Assembly: GCF_900102615.1 (NCBI RefSeq)
Contig: NZ_FMYV01000002.1
Coordinates: 186,001 to 250,000 of the forward strand
Source of the DNA: Geotoga petraea
GTDB lineage: Bacteria > Thermotogota > Thermotogae > Petrotogales > Petrotogaceae
DNA length: 64,000 bases
Reading direction: 5' to 3'
Part shown: one piece after another, positions 51,823 through 59,861 of the stretch
How the letters are laid out: every line of letters begins with the position of its first letter
How positions within the stretch are numbered: position 1 is the first letter of the stretch
Notes under the pieces: model-generated
Seen by the model: the letters and a program-made list of their open reading frames with translations, nothing else
The model's database searches: none
Told to the model about the DNA's origin: nothing
Made by a program: the position numbers and the translations under genes

Positions 51823-53208
51823 TCAAAATAATTGTTTTGATTGGCTTTTTGGTTTTTCATCATAAGTTTTTATGTTGCCTTCATAAAAAATATTCAAATG
51901 TGTATCGTCATTAAAAATATTGTTTAAGGCAACTTTTATATCATTTTTATACTTGTTAATCAATTCATATTCCAAAGATTGATCCTTTTTAATTTTTATA
52001 ATAAATTCATTACCTTCCAATTTATACTCGGAATATTTGAGAGCATAAACTATAGCTAAGTTAATTTTTTTCTGATTTTTAGTGAAATAATCAAAAATTT
52101 GAGTTACATTTTTATCGATTTTCTTTTCTTCGGCAGGATCTGACTCAAATGTATCCAAATTGCTTTCTGATTGTTTTTCCATCTTTTTTTCATCTATATT
52201 AGATAGATTAAAAGAAAATGTCGCCACCATAGTCTCAAAAACAAGCTTAGTGTTTTCACTGTATTTGAGTTCTTTATGTATTTTTTGAAGATTTTCAAGT
52301 ATATAGAAATATTTGTCATTTTTATCATTTCCTATAATTGTTATTATTTTTTCCATACTTTCTTCAACTAACAACTCAGGATCTTTACCAAGGTTAAATA
52401 TTTCATTTGAAATTTCAAGTATTTCATCTATGTCAGAATTGTATATTGCGTTTATAAAATTCATTATATACTGTTCATCATAAATACCAAGTATATTGAC
52501 TATATCTTGTTTAGTTATTTCTTTATCAGAAAATTTCATTACTTGTTCTAAAAGAGATATAGCATCTCTCATTCCACCTTTTGCTTTTCTTGAAATAAGA
52601 TTTATTGCTTGATCTTCAATATTTATTTTTTCATTTTCAGAAATTAATTTCAAATTATCAGAAATATCAACTTCTGATAAATTTCTAAAATTTAATAATT
52701 GTGACCTGGATATTATTGTGTCAGGAATCTTTTCCAAGTTGGTAGTAGCTAAAACGAATATAACATGCTCAGGTGGTTCTTCTAATGTCTTTAACAATGC
52801 ATTGAAAGCTTCTTTTGTTAGCATATGAATTTCATCAATGATATAGACTTTATATTTACCTTTCACAGGTCTGTAATTAGCAGAATCTCTTATCTGCCTT
52901 ATTTCATCTATACCTCTATTTGATGCAGCATCTAATTCTATAACATCCATAAAATTATTTTCGTTTATTGCCTTACAATTAGAACATTCATTGCAAGGAT
53001 TTGATCCATTGGGATTTTCACAATTTACAATTTTTGACAATATTCTTGCAGTTGTAGTTTTTCCAGTACCTCTTGGCCCAGAAAAAATATAGGCATGAGA
53101 TATGTTTTCATTTTTAACTGCATTTTTAAAATATCTTTTTATGTGTTCCTGTCCAAATATTTCATCAAAAATCATAGGTCTATAAACTCTATATAAACTT
53201 TGTTTCAT
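51823..53208 (-). CDS. dnaX: DNA polymerase III gamma/tau subunit
   Basis: DnaX is the AAA+ motor of the clamp loader. Walker A GPRGTGKTTTA, a zinc-binding loop (C-x8-C-x2-C-x2-C from CENPNGSNPCNEC), Walker B VYIIDEIHML, LKTLEEPPEHVIFVLATT and the RS(Q) sensor are visible. At 461 residues it is shorter than long tau forms, with a charged linker before a short C-terminal domain. It partners the delta'-like protein at 1710-2711. Confidence 0.96.
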   Translation of the reverse strand: MKQSLYRVYRPMIFDEIFGQEHIKRYFKNAVKNENISHAYIFSGPRGTGKTTTARILSKIVNCENPNGSNPCNECSNCKAINENNFMDVIELDAASNRGIDEIRQIRDSANYRPVKGKYKVYIIDEIHMLTKEAFNALLKTLEEPPEHVIFVLATTNLEKIPDTIISRSQLLNFRNLSEVDISDNLKLISENEKINIEDQAINLISRKAKGGMRDAISLLEQVMKFSDKEITKQDIVNILGIYDEQYIMNFINAIYNSDIDEILEISNEIFNLGKDPELLVEESMEKIITIIGNDKNDKYFYILENLQKIHKELKYSENTKLVFETMVATFSFNLSNIDEKKMEKQSESNLDTFESDPAEEKKIDKNVTQIFDYFTKNQKKINLAIVYALKYSEYKLEGNEFIIKIKKDQSLEYELINKYKNDIKVALNNIFNDDTHLNIFYEGNIKTYDEKPKSQSKQLF

Positions 53209-53209
53209 A

Positions 53210-53839
53210 TCAATCCCTCACTTTATAAGGTTTTTCTTCTTGCCTTAGAAAATCTAATTTAATAGATTTTTTTTCAATAATATTTTTAATCGGTTCAATT
53301 TTTTCCTCGTCAATTGATATTTCAAGATAGACATTTTCAGTAAATTTCGTCTCTATTATTTCCCATCCAATTTCTCTTTTCAATAATCTTTCTATTTCTG
53401 CGTGTTGTGAGTAATCAGTAACAATTCCATAAATAAAGGCGTTTCGATATTCAACTATTTTTGAGTTTTTAACAGTTTCAAAAGTTGTCTTAGAATAGGC
53501 ATCAATTAGACCTCTTACTCCTAATTTAACACCACCAAAAAAACGGGTTACAACGCAAACAATGTTGTTCAAATTCATTTTTTGAATTTCACCAAAAATT
53601 GGTTTCCCTGCGGAACCAGATGGTTCACCATTATCAGTGTAGTTGAAATACTCTCGATTTTCATCAGTTACAAAATAGGCCCAACAATTGTGATTGGCAT
53701 TTTTATACAATTCGCTTATCGATTTTATAAATTCTTTAGCCTGTTGCTCAGAGTTAACTTTAGAACAGTTACCAATAAATTCTGATCTTTTAATGTTTAT
53801 TTTTGTTTCTTTATTTTTTAATATGGATTTGTATGGCAT
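53210..53839 (-). CDS. YigZ/IMPACT family protein
   Basis: The 209-residue protein has the UPF0029 N-terminal domain with SEFIGNCSKVNSEQQAKEFI, NHNCWAYFV and DNGEPSGSAGKPIFGEIQ, plus the C-terminal DUF1949 domain. Family members interact with ribosomes or translation factors, though the bacterial role is unclear. It overlaps the SAM-hydrolase gene by one base and is 1 base from dnaX. Confidence 0.92.
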   Translation of the reverse strand: MPYKSILKNKETKINIKRSEFIGNCSKVNSEQQAKEFIKSISELYKNANHNCWAYFVTDENREYFNYTDNGEPSGSAGKPIFGEIQKMNLNNIVCVVTRFFGGVKLGVRGLIDAYSKTTFETVKNSKIVEYRNAFIYGIVTDYSQHAEIERLLKREIGWEIIETKFTENVYLEISIDEEKIEPIKNIIEKKSIKLDFLRQEEKPYKVRD

Positions 53840-54630
53840 TATTTGATCTTCTTTATTTCAAACTTAGTATTAAAGTTTTTTATATTAAGATAAGAAGCTG
53901 CCGAGCCTTTGTAAATTGAAATTTCTAAATAATTAGAACTGTCAAAATGCATTAATAATTTATCGTCACCACATTCCGAATAATATTCTTTATAGTTTAA
54001 AGGATATTCTTTACCTTCAAAAGAAATAACATAACTACTATGTTTGTCAAAATTAAATGTATTATTATTCTCAACATCTGTTTCTAAATTTCCAAAACTA
54101 TCTTTATACAAAAAATGTCCTATTATATTATTTTTATTGTAGAAAGGATTTTTTATATTCAGCTCATTAATTTTTAAAAGCTCGTTTCCAAAATATTTAA
54201 AATTTATGTTTTTTGATAGATAAGCTGCAAATGCTCCAAAAATATCTCTACCATGAAAAGTGTTACTTTCTTTCCAAAAATAGTTTTTGTTATTTAATTC
54301 AATAATCTTATTAATTCCATATTTTCTTTTAACCTGAGTTAAAATTCCATTGTCAGGGGCTATAAAATAATATTTTGGTTGATTTGTTTCTACTAAAATG
54401 GCTTTTCTTGAACTCCCTACAGTTGGATCGATAACAACCAAAAATATTGTATTTTCTTGAAATTCTTTGGACGCTCTTAGCAAAATGTGTGAATAGGAAT
54501 AAATATCATATTTTCCCATATTATGCGTAATATCTATTATCTCAGCATTTTTATTTATATTTTTTATTACTGATTTTACAGAAGAGACATAATAACTATC
54601 TTCTCCCCAATCTGTAATAAAAGCTATCAT
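53839..54630 (-). CDS. SAM hydroxide adenosyltransferase (DUF62 family)
   Basis: The 263-residue protein belongs to the fluorinase/chlorinase-like superfamily whose common bacterial members hydrolyse S-adenosylmethionine to adenosine and methionine. FITDWGEDSYYV, VIDPTVGSSRKAI, FIAPDNGILT and FHGRDIFGAFAAYL are present, the last supplying the His and Arg expected of the water-activating Asp-His-Arg set. The halogenase loop is absent. Its biological purpose is generally unknown. Confidence 0.88.
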   Translation of the reverse strand: MIAFITDWGEDSYYVSSVKSVIKNINKNAEIIDITHNMGKYDIYSYSHILLRASKEFQENTIFLVVIDPTVGSSRKAILVETNQPKYYFIAPDNGILTQVKRKYGINKIIELNNKNYFWKESNTFHGRDIFGAFAAYLSKNINFKYFGNELLKINELNIKNPFYNKNNIIGHFLYKDSFGNLETDVENNNTFNFDKHSSYVISFEGKEYPLNYKEYYSECGDDKLLMHFDSSNYLEISIYKGSAASYLNIKNFNTKFEIKKIK

Positions 54631-54639
54631 ATAAAATCA

Positions 54640-55815
54640 CTACCTTTTATTTTTTATATACATCAATGTATAAGATGAAATCAAAAATACCAAACCAAAT
54701 GTCAATAAATATATAATTTCTTTTGATATATTGTCCATTGAATATCCCAAAATAGAAAGTTTTCTCCAAGATTCTATAGAATATTTAATCGGTAAAAAAT
54801 TAGAGAATTGTAATACTATAGAATCTTTTGGTATAGGTATTAATACATCTCCAAACAAGACTAATCCTCCCGTTAAAGCCGTTAAAAAAAATGATGTTGA
54901 CTTTGAATTACTTGTTATACTTGATATAAGGATTCCTAAAGATGTATAAACAAATACATTTAAAGAGATAATCAACAATATGTTTATTTCTGATGCAACA
55001 GAAGTAACTCCAAAAGCCCTATAAATGTACCAAGAATAAATACTTGCTACAAGGCCAATTAAAAAATAAGCTATAAATTTAAAGCCAATAAACTCATAAA
55101 TTTTTAAACCATTAGCCCTATAGATATCAAACAATCCATTCTCCTTAGTTTGTGAAATACTATTACCAATGCCAATCATTGAAAATAAAAGGATCATAAT
55201 AACAGCAACAACTGGAGAAAATATATCTTTAAATCCTAAACTTGAATTTTCTGAAAGTTTTAGTTCATTTGAATTAACTTGAGGGATTAACAACTTAATT
55301 TCTGGCTTTTTCCTATTTTCATCAACTGATATACCACCTTGAAGTAAAAAATTGGTAGTAGATCCACTTGACAACTCTGGTATACCACTTAATTCTTTGA
55401 ACAAAGCGTCTACAATAGTATAAAAAGAAAAAGCATCCTGTAATTTATCCGGATTTGGAATAATATAAAGTTCGTTTTCTTCATAATTTCTAAGAGAATC
55501 TATAAAACCTTTCGGGATCATCAAAACTGAATCAAAATCTCGAGTTGCTATGAAACTCTGAAGTTCTTCCTCTGAATTAATTTCAACTGTATTATCCCAT
55601 TTTAAAAACTGCTTCAAAAAAATAAAACCAAATCTACCTAAAAATGAATTATCTTGGTTATAAATACCAATTTTATGTTCTCCCATTAAATTTTCTGGAT
55701 AAAAAGAAGCTCCTAAATAAGCTATAATAATCGGTATTAAAATTATCAAAACAAGCATTCCTGGGTTTCTAAATATTTTTTTTATTTCGAATATCGATAG
55801 TTTAAATATCTTCAT
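54640..55815 (-). CDS. ABC-2 type transporter permease without adjacent ATPase
   Basis: The 391-residue membrane protein has one N-terminal helix (residues 18-36), a large extracytoplasmic domain (40-195) and five to six C-terminal helices, the ABC-2 layout of exporters. The ISQTKENGLFDIYRANGLKIYEFI coupling segment is typical. No ATP-binding subunit lies nearby, so it must pair with one encoded elsewhere. The substrate is unknown. GGGGGTAG precedes the ATG. Confidence 0.85.
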   Translation of the reverse strand: MKIFKLSIFEIKKIFRNPGMLVLIILIPIIIAYLGASFYPENLMGEHKIGIYNQDNSFLGRFGFIFLKQFLKWDNTVEINSEEELQSFIATRDFDSVLMIPKGFIDSLRNYEENELYIIPNPDKLQDAFSFYTIVDALFKELSGIPELSSGSTTNFLLQGGISVDENRKKPEIKLLIPQVNSNELKLSENSSLGFKDIFSPVVAVIMILLFSMIGIGNSISQTKENGLFDIYRANGLKIYEFIGFKFIAYFLIGLVASIYSWYIYRAFGVTSVASEINILLIISLNVFVYTSLGILISSITSNSKSTSFFLTALTGGLVLFGDVLIPIPKDSIVLQFSNFLPIKYSIESWRKLSILGYSMDNISKEIIYLLTFGLVFLISSYTLMYIKNKR

Positions 55816-55818
55816 TTT

Positions 55819-57810
55819 CTACCCCCATGTTATATCTATAAAAAGATCTTTTTCTTTTAAATGTTCTATTAGATTTTTATAATAAACATTTTCCTTTAAT
55901 GTCTCTGAATCGCCAATTATTATAAGTTTTCTTTTTGATCTTGTTATTGAAACATTTAATCTTCTATAATCCTCTAAAAATCCAATATCAGAGTTTTCAT
56001 TGCTTCTAACATTTGAAATAATAATAACTTCTTTTTCTCTACCTTGAAAACCATCAACAGTGCTAATTTCAGGAACTAAGTTGAATTTATTTTTTATTTT
56101 TTCTTCTATTAGCTCAATTTGATCAAAATATGGACTTATAATACCAATATTTTCTAAATCAAAATTTCTTTTTTTGAATTTTTCAAGAATTTCAACTATC
56201 ACATCTGACTCAAAAATATTTCTTCTTGATTTTGAACCAAATTTTTGTTCTTCTTCTTTTTTATCAGATGCACTTGTGTTTAAAAAAACAACAGTTTTGT
56301 TGGGATCCAAAATATCATCATAATCGTCAATATTTATCAAATCTTTTATAGTATGATTTTTTACAGAATCGTCAGCTATTAATTCATTTCCATAAAAAAA
56401 CTTGTTTGGAATTTCCATTATTTGCTCATTCATCCTGTACTGAATTTTCAACATGTAGGAATTCTCTGGATATTTATTTATCATTCTTTGAAAAAGTGTT
56501 TTAGATAGAACATCTTTAGCTTTGTCAGAAAGAATAGTAGGAGGTAATTGGTTATGGTCACCAGACATTATAAATTTTTTTGATTTAGTGACACTTATAA
56601 GACTTGATGGCTCCATAGATTGCGATCCTTCATCTATTATTGAAACATCAAAATTTTTATCTTCTAAAAAATCTGAACCAGCCGTAGCATTTGTAGTGAT
56701 TATAATATCAGATTCTTCTATCACAGAATCTAAAGCAAATTCTTCTAAATCTTTAATATTCATGTATAATTCATCTATCATTTCATTGTATTTAATCCAT
56801 TTAGCCATAGATTTCATTTTTTTTGGATTTATTCCTCTAAAAGACTTTTTGTTTCTTGCGTGTTTTTTTATCTGATCATCAGACATTCCGCGCCTTAAAC
56901 TCGGATTTGGTTTTTTATACTTGTTTCTTGTTTCAATAAGTTCATTCATCTCTTCTCTCATTTTCTGAGCATTAATATAACTTTGTTTATTCTTAACGGC
57001 ATTATAAATTAGCATATCTTTTATTCTTTCGCTAACCCTTGCAGGATGCCCTATCCTTATAATTTTAAAATTGTGAGGAATCTTTGTTAAATATTCAACC
57101 AAATTATCTGTAGCAACATTTGATTCTGCAGTTGCAAGTATTTTCTTACCTAATTTTGCTTCTTGCAATATTATTTCAGTTATTGTTCTAGTTTTTCCAG
57201 TACCTGGGGGGCCATATAATAAAAATAAATCATTTTCTTTAATAGATTTTTTTACAGCTTCTTTTTGAAATTTATTTAGTCTATCATCAAAAAAATCAAT
57301 TTGACACTCTAAATTGTTTATAGTAGGCTTTTCTTTTTCCAACAAAATATTTTTGAGATTTTGAAAATATTCAGAATTATTTCTAAACCTTTTCAAGGCA
57401 TCTTTCATTCTTGAATATGTGACATCATTAAAATATAAATCTAATCTTATATTCTTAAGTGCCCAATAAGGAACACCGCCTGCTACAACAACCTCAATAT
57501 ATCTATTTCCTATGTTTGTAACCGTTGCAAGATAATCAGATTTTAGTGGATCTCCTTTGCTTATCAAAACTTCATCTCCAACAGAGATATTAGTGTCTAT
57601 ATATTTTTTTCTACCATATTTTATTACTGTAAAACCACCTATTTCATATCCAGAAATCCTTCCATCAAGATTTAAAATTGCCCTTCCTTTTTCTTCTCTT
57701 TTTTTACCTGATATATTTTTTATTTCTGAAATAGTGGATTCGATTTCTGCTTTTCTTTCTTCTTTTATTGCCTGGTTAAAAGTCTCATAATATTTCTTTT
57801 CATCTATCAT
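55819..57810 (-). CDS. Upf1/IGHMBP2-like SF1B DNA/RNA helicase
   Basis: The 663-residue helicase has Walker A LLYGPPGTGKTRT, motif II IIDEGSQS (DEGSQ rather than DEASQ), motif III SGDHNQLPPTI, motif V GFQGREKEVII and motif VI NVSITRSKRKLII, defining the AAA_11/AAA_12 SF1B group. The N-terminal ~180 residues form a beta-rich domain (ISGYEIGGFTVIKYGRKKYI) as in human IGHMBP2. It could act in DNA repair or RNA processing. Its ATG overlaps the preceding stop (ATGA). Confidence 0.92.
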   Translation of the reverse strand: MIDEKKYYETFNQAIKEERKAEIESTISEIKNISGKKREEKGRAILNLDGRISGYEIGGFTVIKYGRKKYIDTNISVGDEVLISKGDPLKSDYLATVTNIGNRYIEVVVAGGVPYWALKNIRLDLYFNDVTYSRMKDALKRFRNNSEYFQNLKNILLEKEKPTINNLECQIDFFDDRLNKFQKEAVKKSIKENDLFLLYGPPGTGKTRTITEIILQEAKLGKKILATAESNVATDNLVEYLTKIPHNFKIIRIGHPARVSERIKDMLIYNAVKNKQSYINAQKMREEMNELIETRNKYKKPNPSLRRGMSDDQIKKHARNKKSFRGINPKKMKSMAKWIKYNEMIDELYMNIKDLEEFALDSVIEESDIIITTNATAGSDFLEDKNFDVSIIDEGSQSMEPSSLISVTKSKKFIMSGDHNQLPPTILSDKAKDVLSKTLFQRMINKYPENSYMLKIQYRMNEQIMEIPNKFFYGNELIADDSVKNHTIKDLINIDDYDDILDPNKTVVFLNTSASDKKEEEQKFGSKSRRNIFESDVIVEILEKFKKRNFDLENIGIISPYFDQIELIEEKIKNKFNLVPEISTVDGFQGREKEVIIISNVRSNENSDIGFLEDYRRLNVSITRSKRKLIIIGDSETLKENVYYKNLIEHLKEKDLFIDITWG

Positions 57811-58508
57811 GCATTATCATCAAGGTAATTTGCTACCTTATATAGTAATCCTGGTTCTTCATAAAATGTCACAATTTCATCTTTAACAACGAAAAACAGT
57901 CCAAATGTTTCTAATTGCGGTTTATGCAAAGTTCTTAGTCTGCTGCTCGGCCAAAATAACTCCCATGTTTTTTGAAAATATGGTTCTTGTTCTTTTTCCA
58001 ATCGAAACATACCATAATCGCTCAACTCATCATAACTTAAAAATCTGTTTATATCTCCAGTTTCCATTTTTACACTATAAGCAATGCCATCTTTTCCATA
58101 TCCTAAAACAGCGCTTTTAAGGTTTTTTAGTTCATCTAAATTTTTTATTTGACCCAAACCAAAAAAGCAAAAAATAAAATTAAAAGTTTCAGGATCATAA
58201 CCAGCTTGTTTTATAAAACTTTTTAATTCATCAATTTTTCTGTCTTCCATAGAAGCTAAATATAAAAGTGCAGAAGCTAAAGCGATATATATAAACAAAA
58301 ATATATTTGAAACATCAATGATCACTAAAATAACCTGCATTGCCAACAACAAAGTTGATTCAATCATAAAATTAATAGCCCCTTTTCTTCTAATAACAAA
58401 ATAAGAAATTATTAATAATAATAGAGATACCCCAAAAAACAGGTATCCTTGAATAAAAAATTGTAATAAGGGAATTAACCCAAATAAAACAGATAAAATT
58501 ATATTCAT
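57807..58508 (-). CDS. Membrane protein of unknown function
   Basis: The 233-residue protein has three to four hydrophobic helices in residues 3-88 and a cytoplasmic alpha/beta domain after that. The soluble part shows KSAVLGYGKDGIAYSVKMETG and RFLSYDELSDYG, then FGLFFVVKDEIVTFYEEPG. I recognise no family. It lies between mnmE and the helicase gene, and GGAGTGGG precedes the ATG. Confidence 0.7.
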   Translation of the reverse strand: MNIILSVLFGLIPLLQFFIQGYLFFGVSLLLLIISYFVIRRKGAINFMIESTLLLAMQVILVIIDVSNIFLFIYIALASALLYLASMEDRKIDELKSFIKQAGYDPETFNFIFCFFGLGQIKNLDELKNLKSAVLGYGKDGIAYSVKMETGDINRFLSYDELSDYGMFRLEKEQEPYFQKTWELFWPSSRLRTLHKPQLETFGLFFVVKDEIVTFYEEPGLLYKVANYLDDNA

Positions 58509-58520
58509 TTAACCCACTCC

Positions 58521-59861
58521 TTATTTGCCAACACAAAAATTTGAAAATAAATTATTTAACATTTCTTCGTTATAGTTTTTACCATTTAATTCATAAATTT
58601 TTTCCAACGCCTTTCTTATATCAAACATTATAAAATCTTTAGATATGCCATTTTCAATGTTATTCGATGCTTTTTCTAAATGATTTAGGGTTTCTTTCAA
58701 GATATCTTTTTGTCTACTATTTGTAAGTAATGGTTTTTTTATAGTCAATTTATTTATAAATTTCTTATAAATTTCTTCTTCAAGGTCTTTTATATTACCT
58801 TCTTTAGCAGATATACTTATATAATGATAATTTTTTAAAAAAAATGGTTGAACAAAATTTTTATCATCGTTTTTATTTAGAACAATTATTAACTCTTTGT
58901 TTTTATAATCTTTATTAATTTTTTCAAATATTTTTTCATCATCTTTATTTGGGTTTGATCCATCAACAATAAATATAATTAAGTCAGAGTTTTTAATTGA
59001 ATCAATAGATTTTTGAATTCCTATTTTCTCTATTTTATCTTCGGATTCTCTTATACCAGCTGTATCTATCACTCTTAAATATATTCCTTTGATGTTTAAA
59101 TTTTCTTCTATAGTATCTCTTGTTGTCCCTGGGATATCTGTAACTATAGCTCTATCTTTTCGTAATAGAGCATTTAATAGCGTACTTTTACCAGAGTTTG
59201 GTTTCCCAACAATTGCTGTTTTAATCCCATGTACAGCCATAATTCCATTGTCTGCATTTAATAATATTTCTTTGCCAGCTTTTATAATGCTATCCACTTT
59301 ATTTTTAAGGGTATCTGATTCACTTTCAAAGGCTATATCATCTGGATAATCGAGTTCTACTTCTATTTCTGTTGAGAGATCTAAGAGATCTTTTTCTATT
59401 TTACTAATATCCTTTGATAATCCCATAGTTACTTGATTTCTTGAAGCATCAAGAGATAACTCTGTTTCTGAATGAATCATGTTGTTAATAGATTCAGCTT
59501 TTATTAAATCCATCTTGTTATTTAATACAGCTCTTTTTGAAAATTCTCCTTCTATTGCATCTCTTGAATATCTTTTTAAGATAGTTATTAATTCTTCTAT
59601 TATCTTTGGACCACCGTGACAAAATATTTCAAGCATATCTTCTCCTGTATAAGACTTAGGCCCTTTGTGGAATGTCCATGTGATTTCATCAATTTTCTTT
59701 TCATTATCTATAAACCAGTTATAATACATTTTTTTTGGTTTGAAACTCTTTCTTAAATGGTTCCTTATTATATCTTCTACATTATTTCCACTAATTCTTA
59801 TAACACCAATAGCAGATATTCCATATGAAGAACTTAAAGCAACTATTGTATCTTTAAACAT
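58521..59861 (-). CDS. mnmE: tRNA modification GTPase MnmE
   Basis: MnmE with MnmG installs the 5-carboxymethylaminomethyl group on U34 of certain tRNAs. The 446-residue protein has the N-terminal folate-binding domain (FKDTIVALSSSYGISAIGVIRISG), a G domain with GKPNSGKSTLLNALL, GTTRDTIEE and DTAGIRE, and the C-terminal CVGK ending that supplies the catalytic Cys. Its start overlaps mfd by 8 bases, and GGAGAG lies inside mfd. Confidence 0.96.
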   Translation of the reverse strand: MFKDTIVALSSSYGISAIGVIRISGNNVEDIIRNHLRKSFKPKKMYYNWFIDNEKKIDEITWTFHKGPKSYTGEDMLEIFCHGGPKIIEELITILKRYSRDAIEGEFSKRAVLNNKMDLIKAESINNMIHSETELSLDASRNQVTMGLSKDISKIEKDLLDLSTEIEVELDYPDDIAFESESDTLKNKVDSIIKAGKEILLNADNGIMAVHGIKTAIVGKPNSGKSTLLNALLRKDRAIVTDIPGTTRDTIEENLNIKGIYLRVIDTAGIRESEDKIEKIGIQKSIDSIKNSDLIIFIVDGSNPNKDDEKIFEKINKDYKNKELIIVLNKNDDKNFVQPFFLKNYHYISISAKEGNIKDLEEEIYKKFINKLTIKKPLLTNSRQKDILKETLNHLEKASNNIENGISKDFIMFDIRKALEKIYELNGKNYNEEMLNNLFSNFCVGK

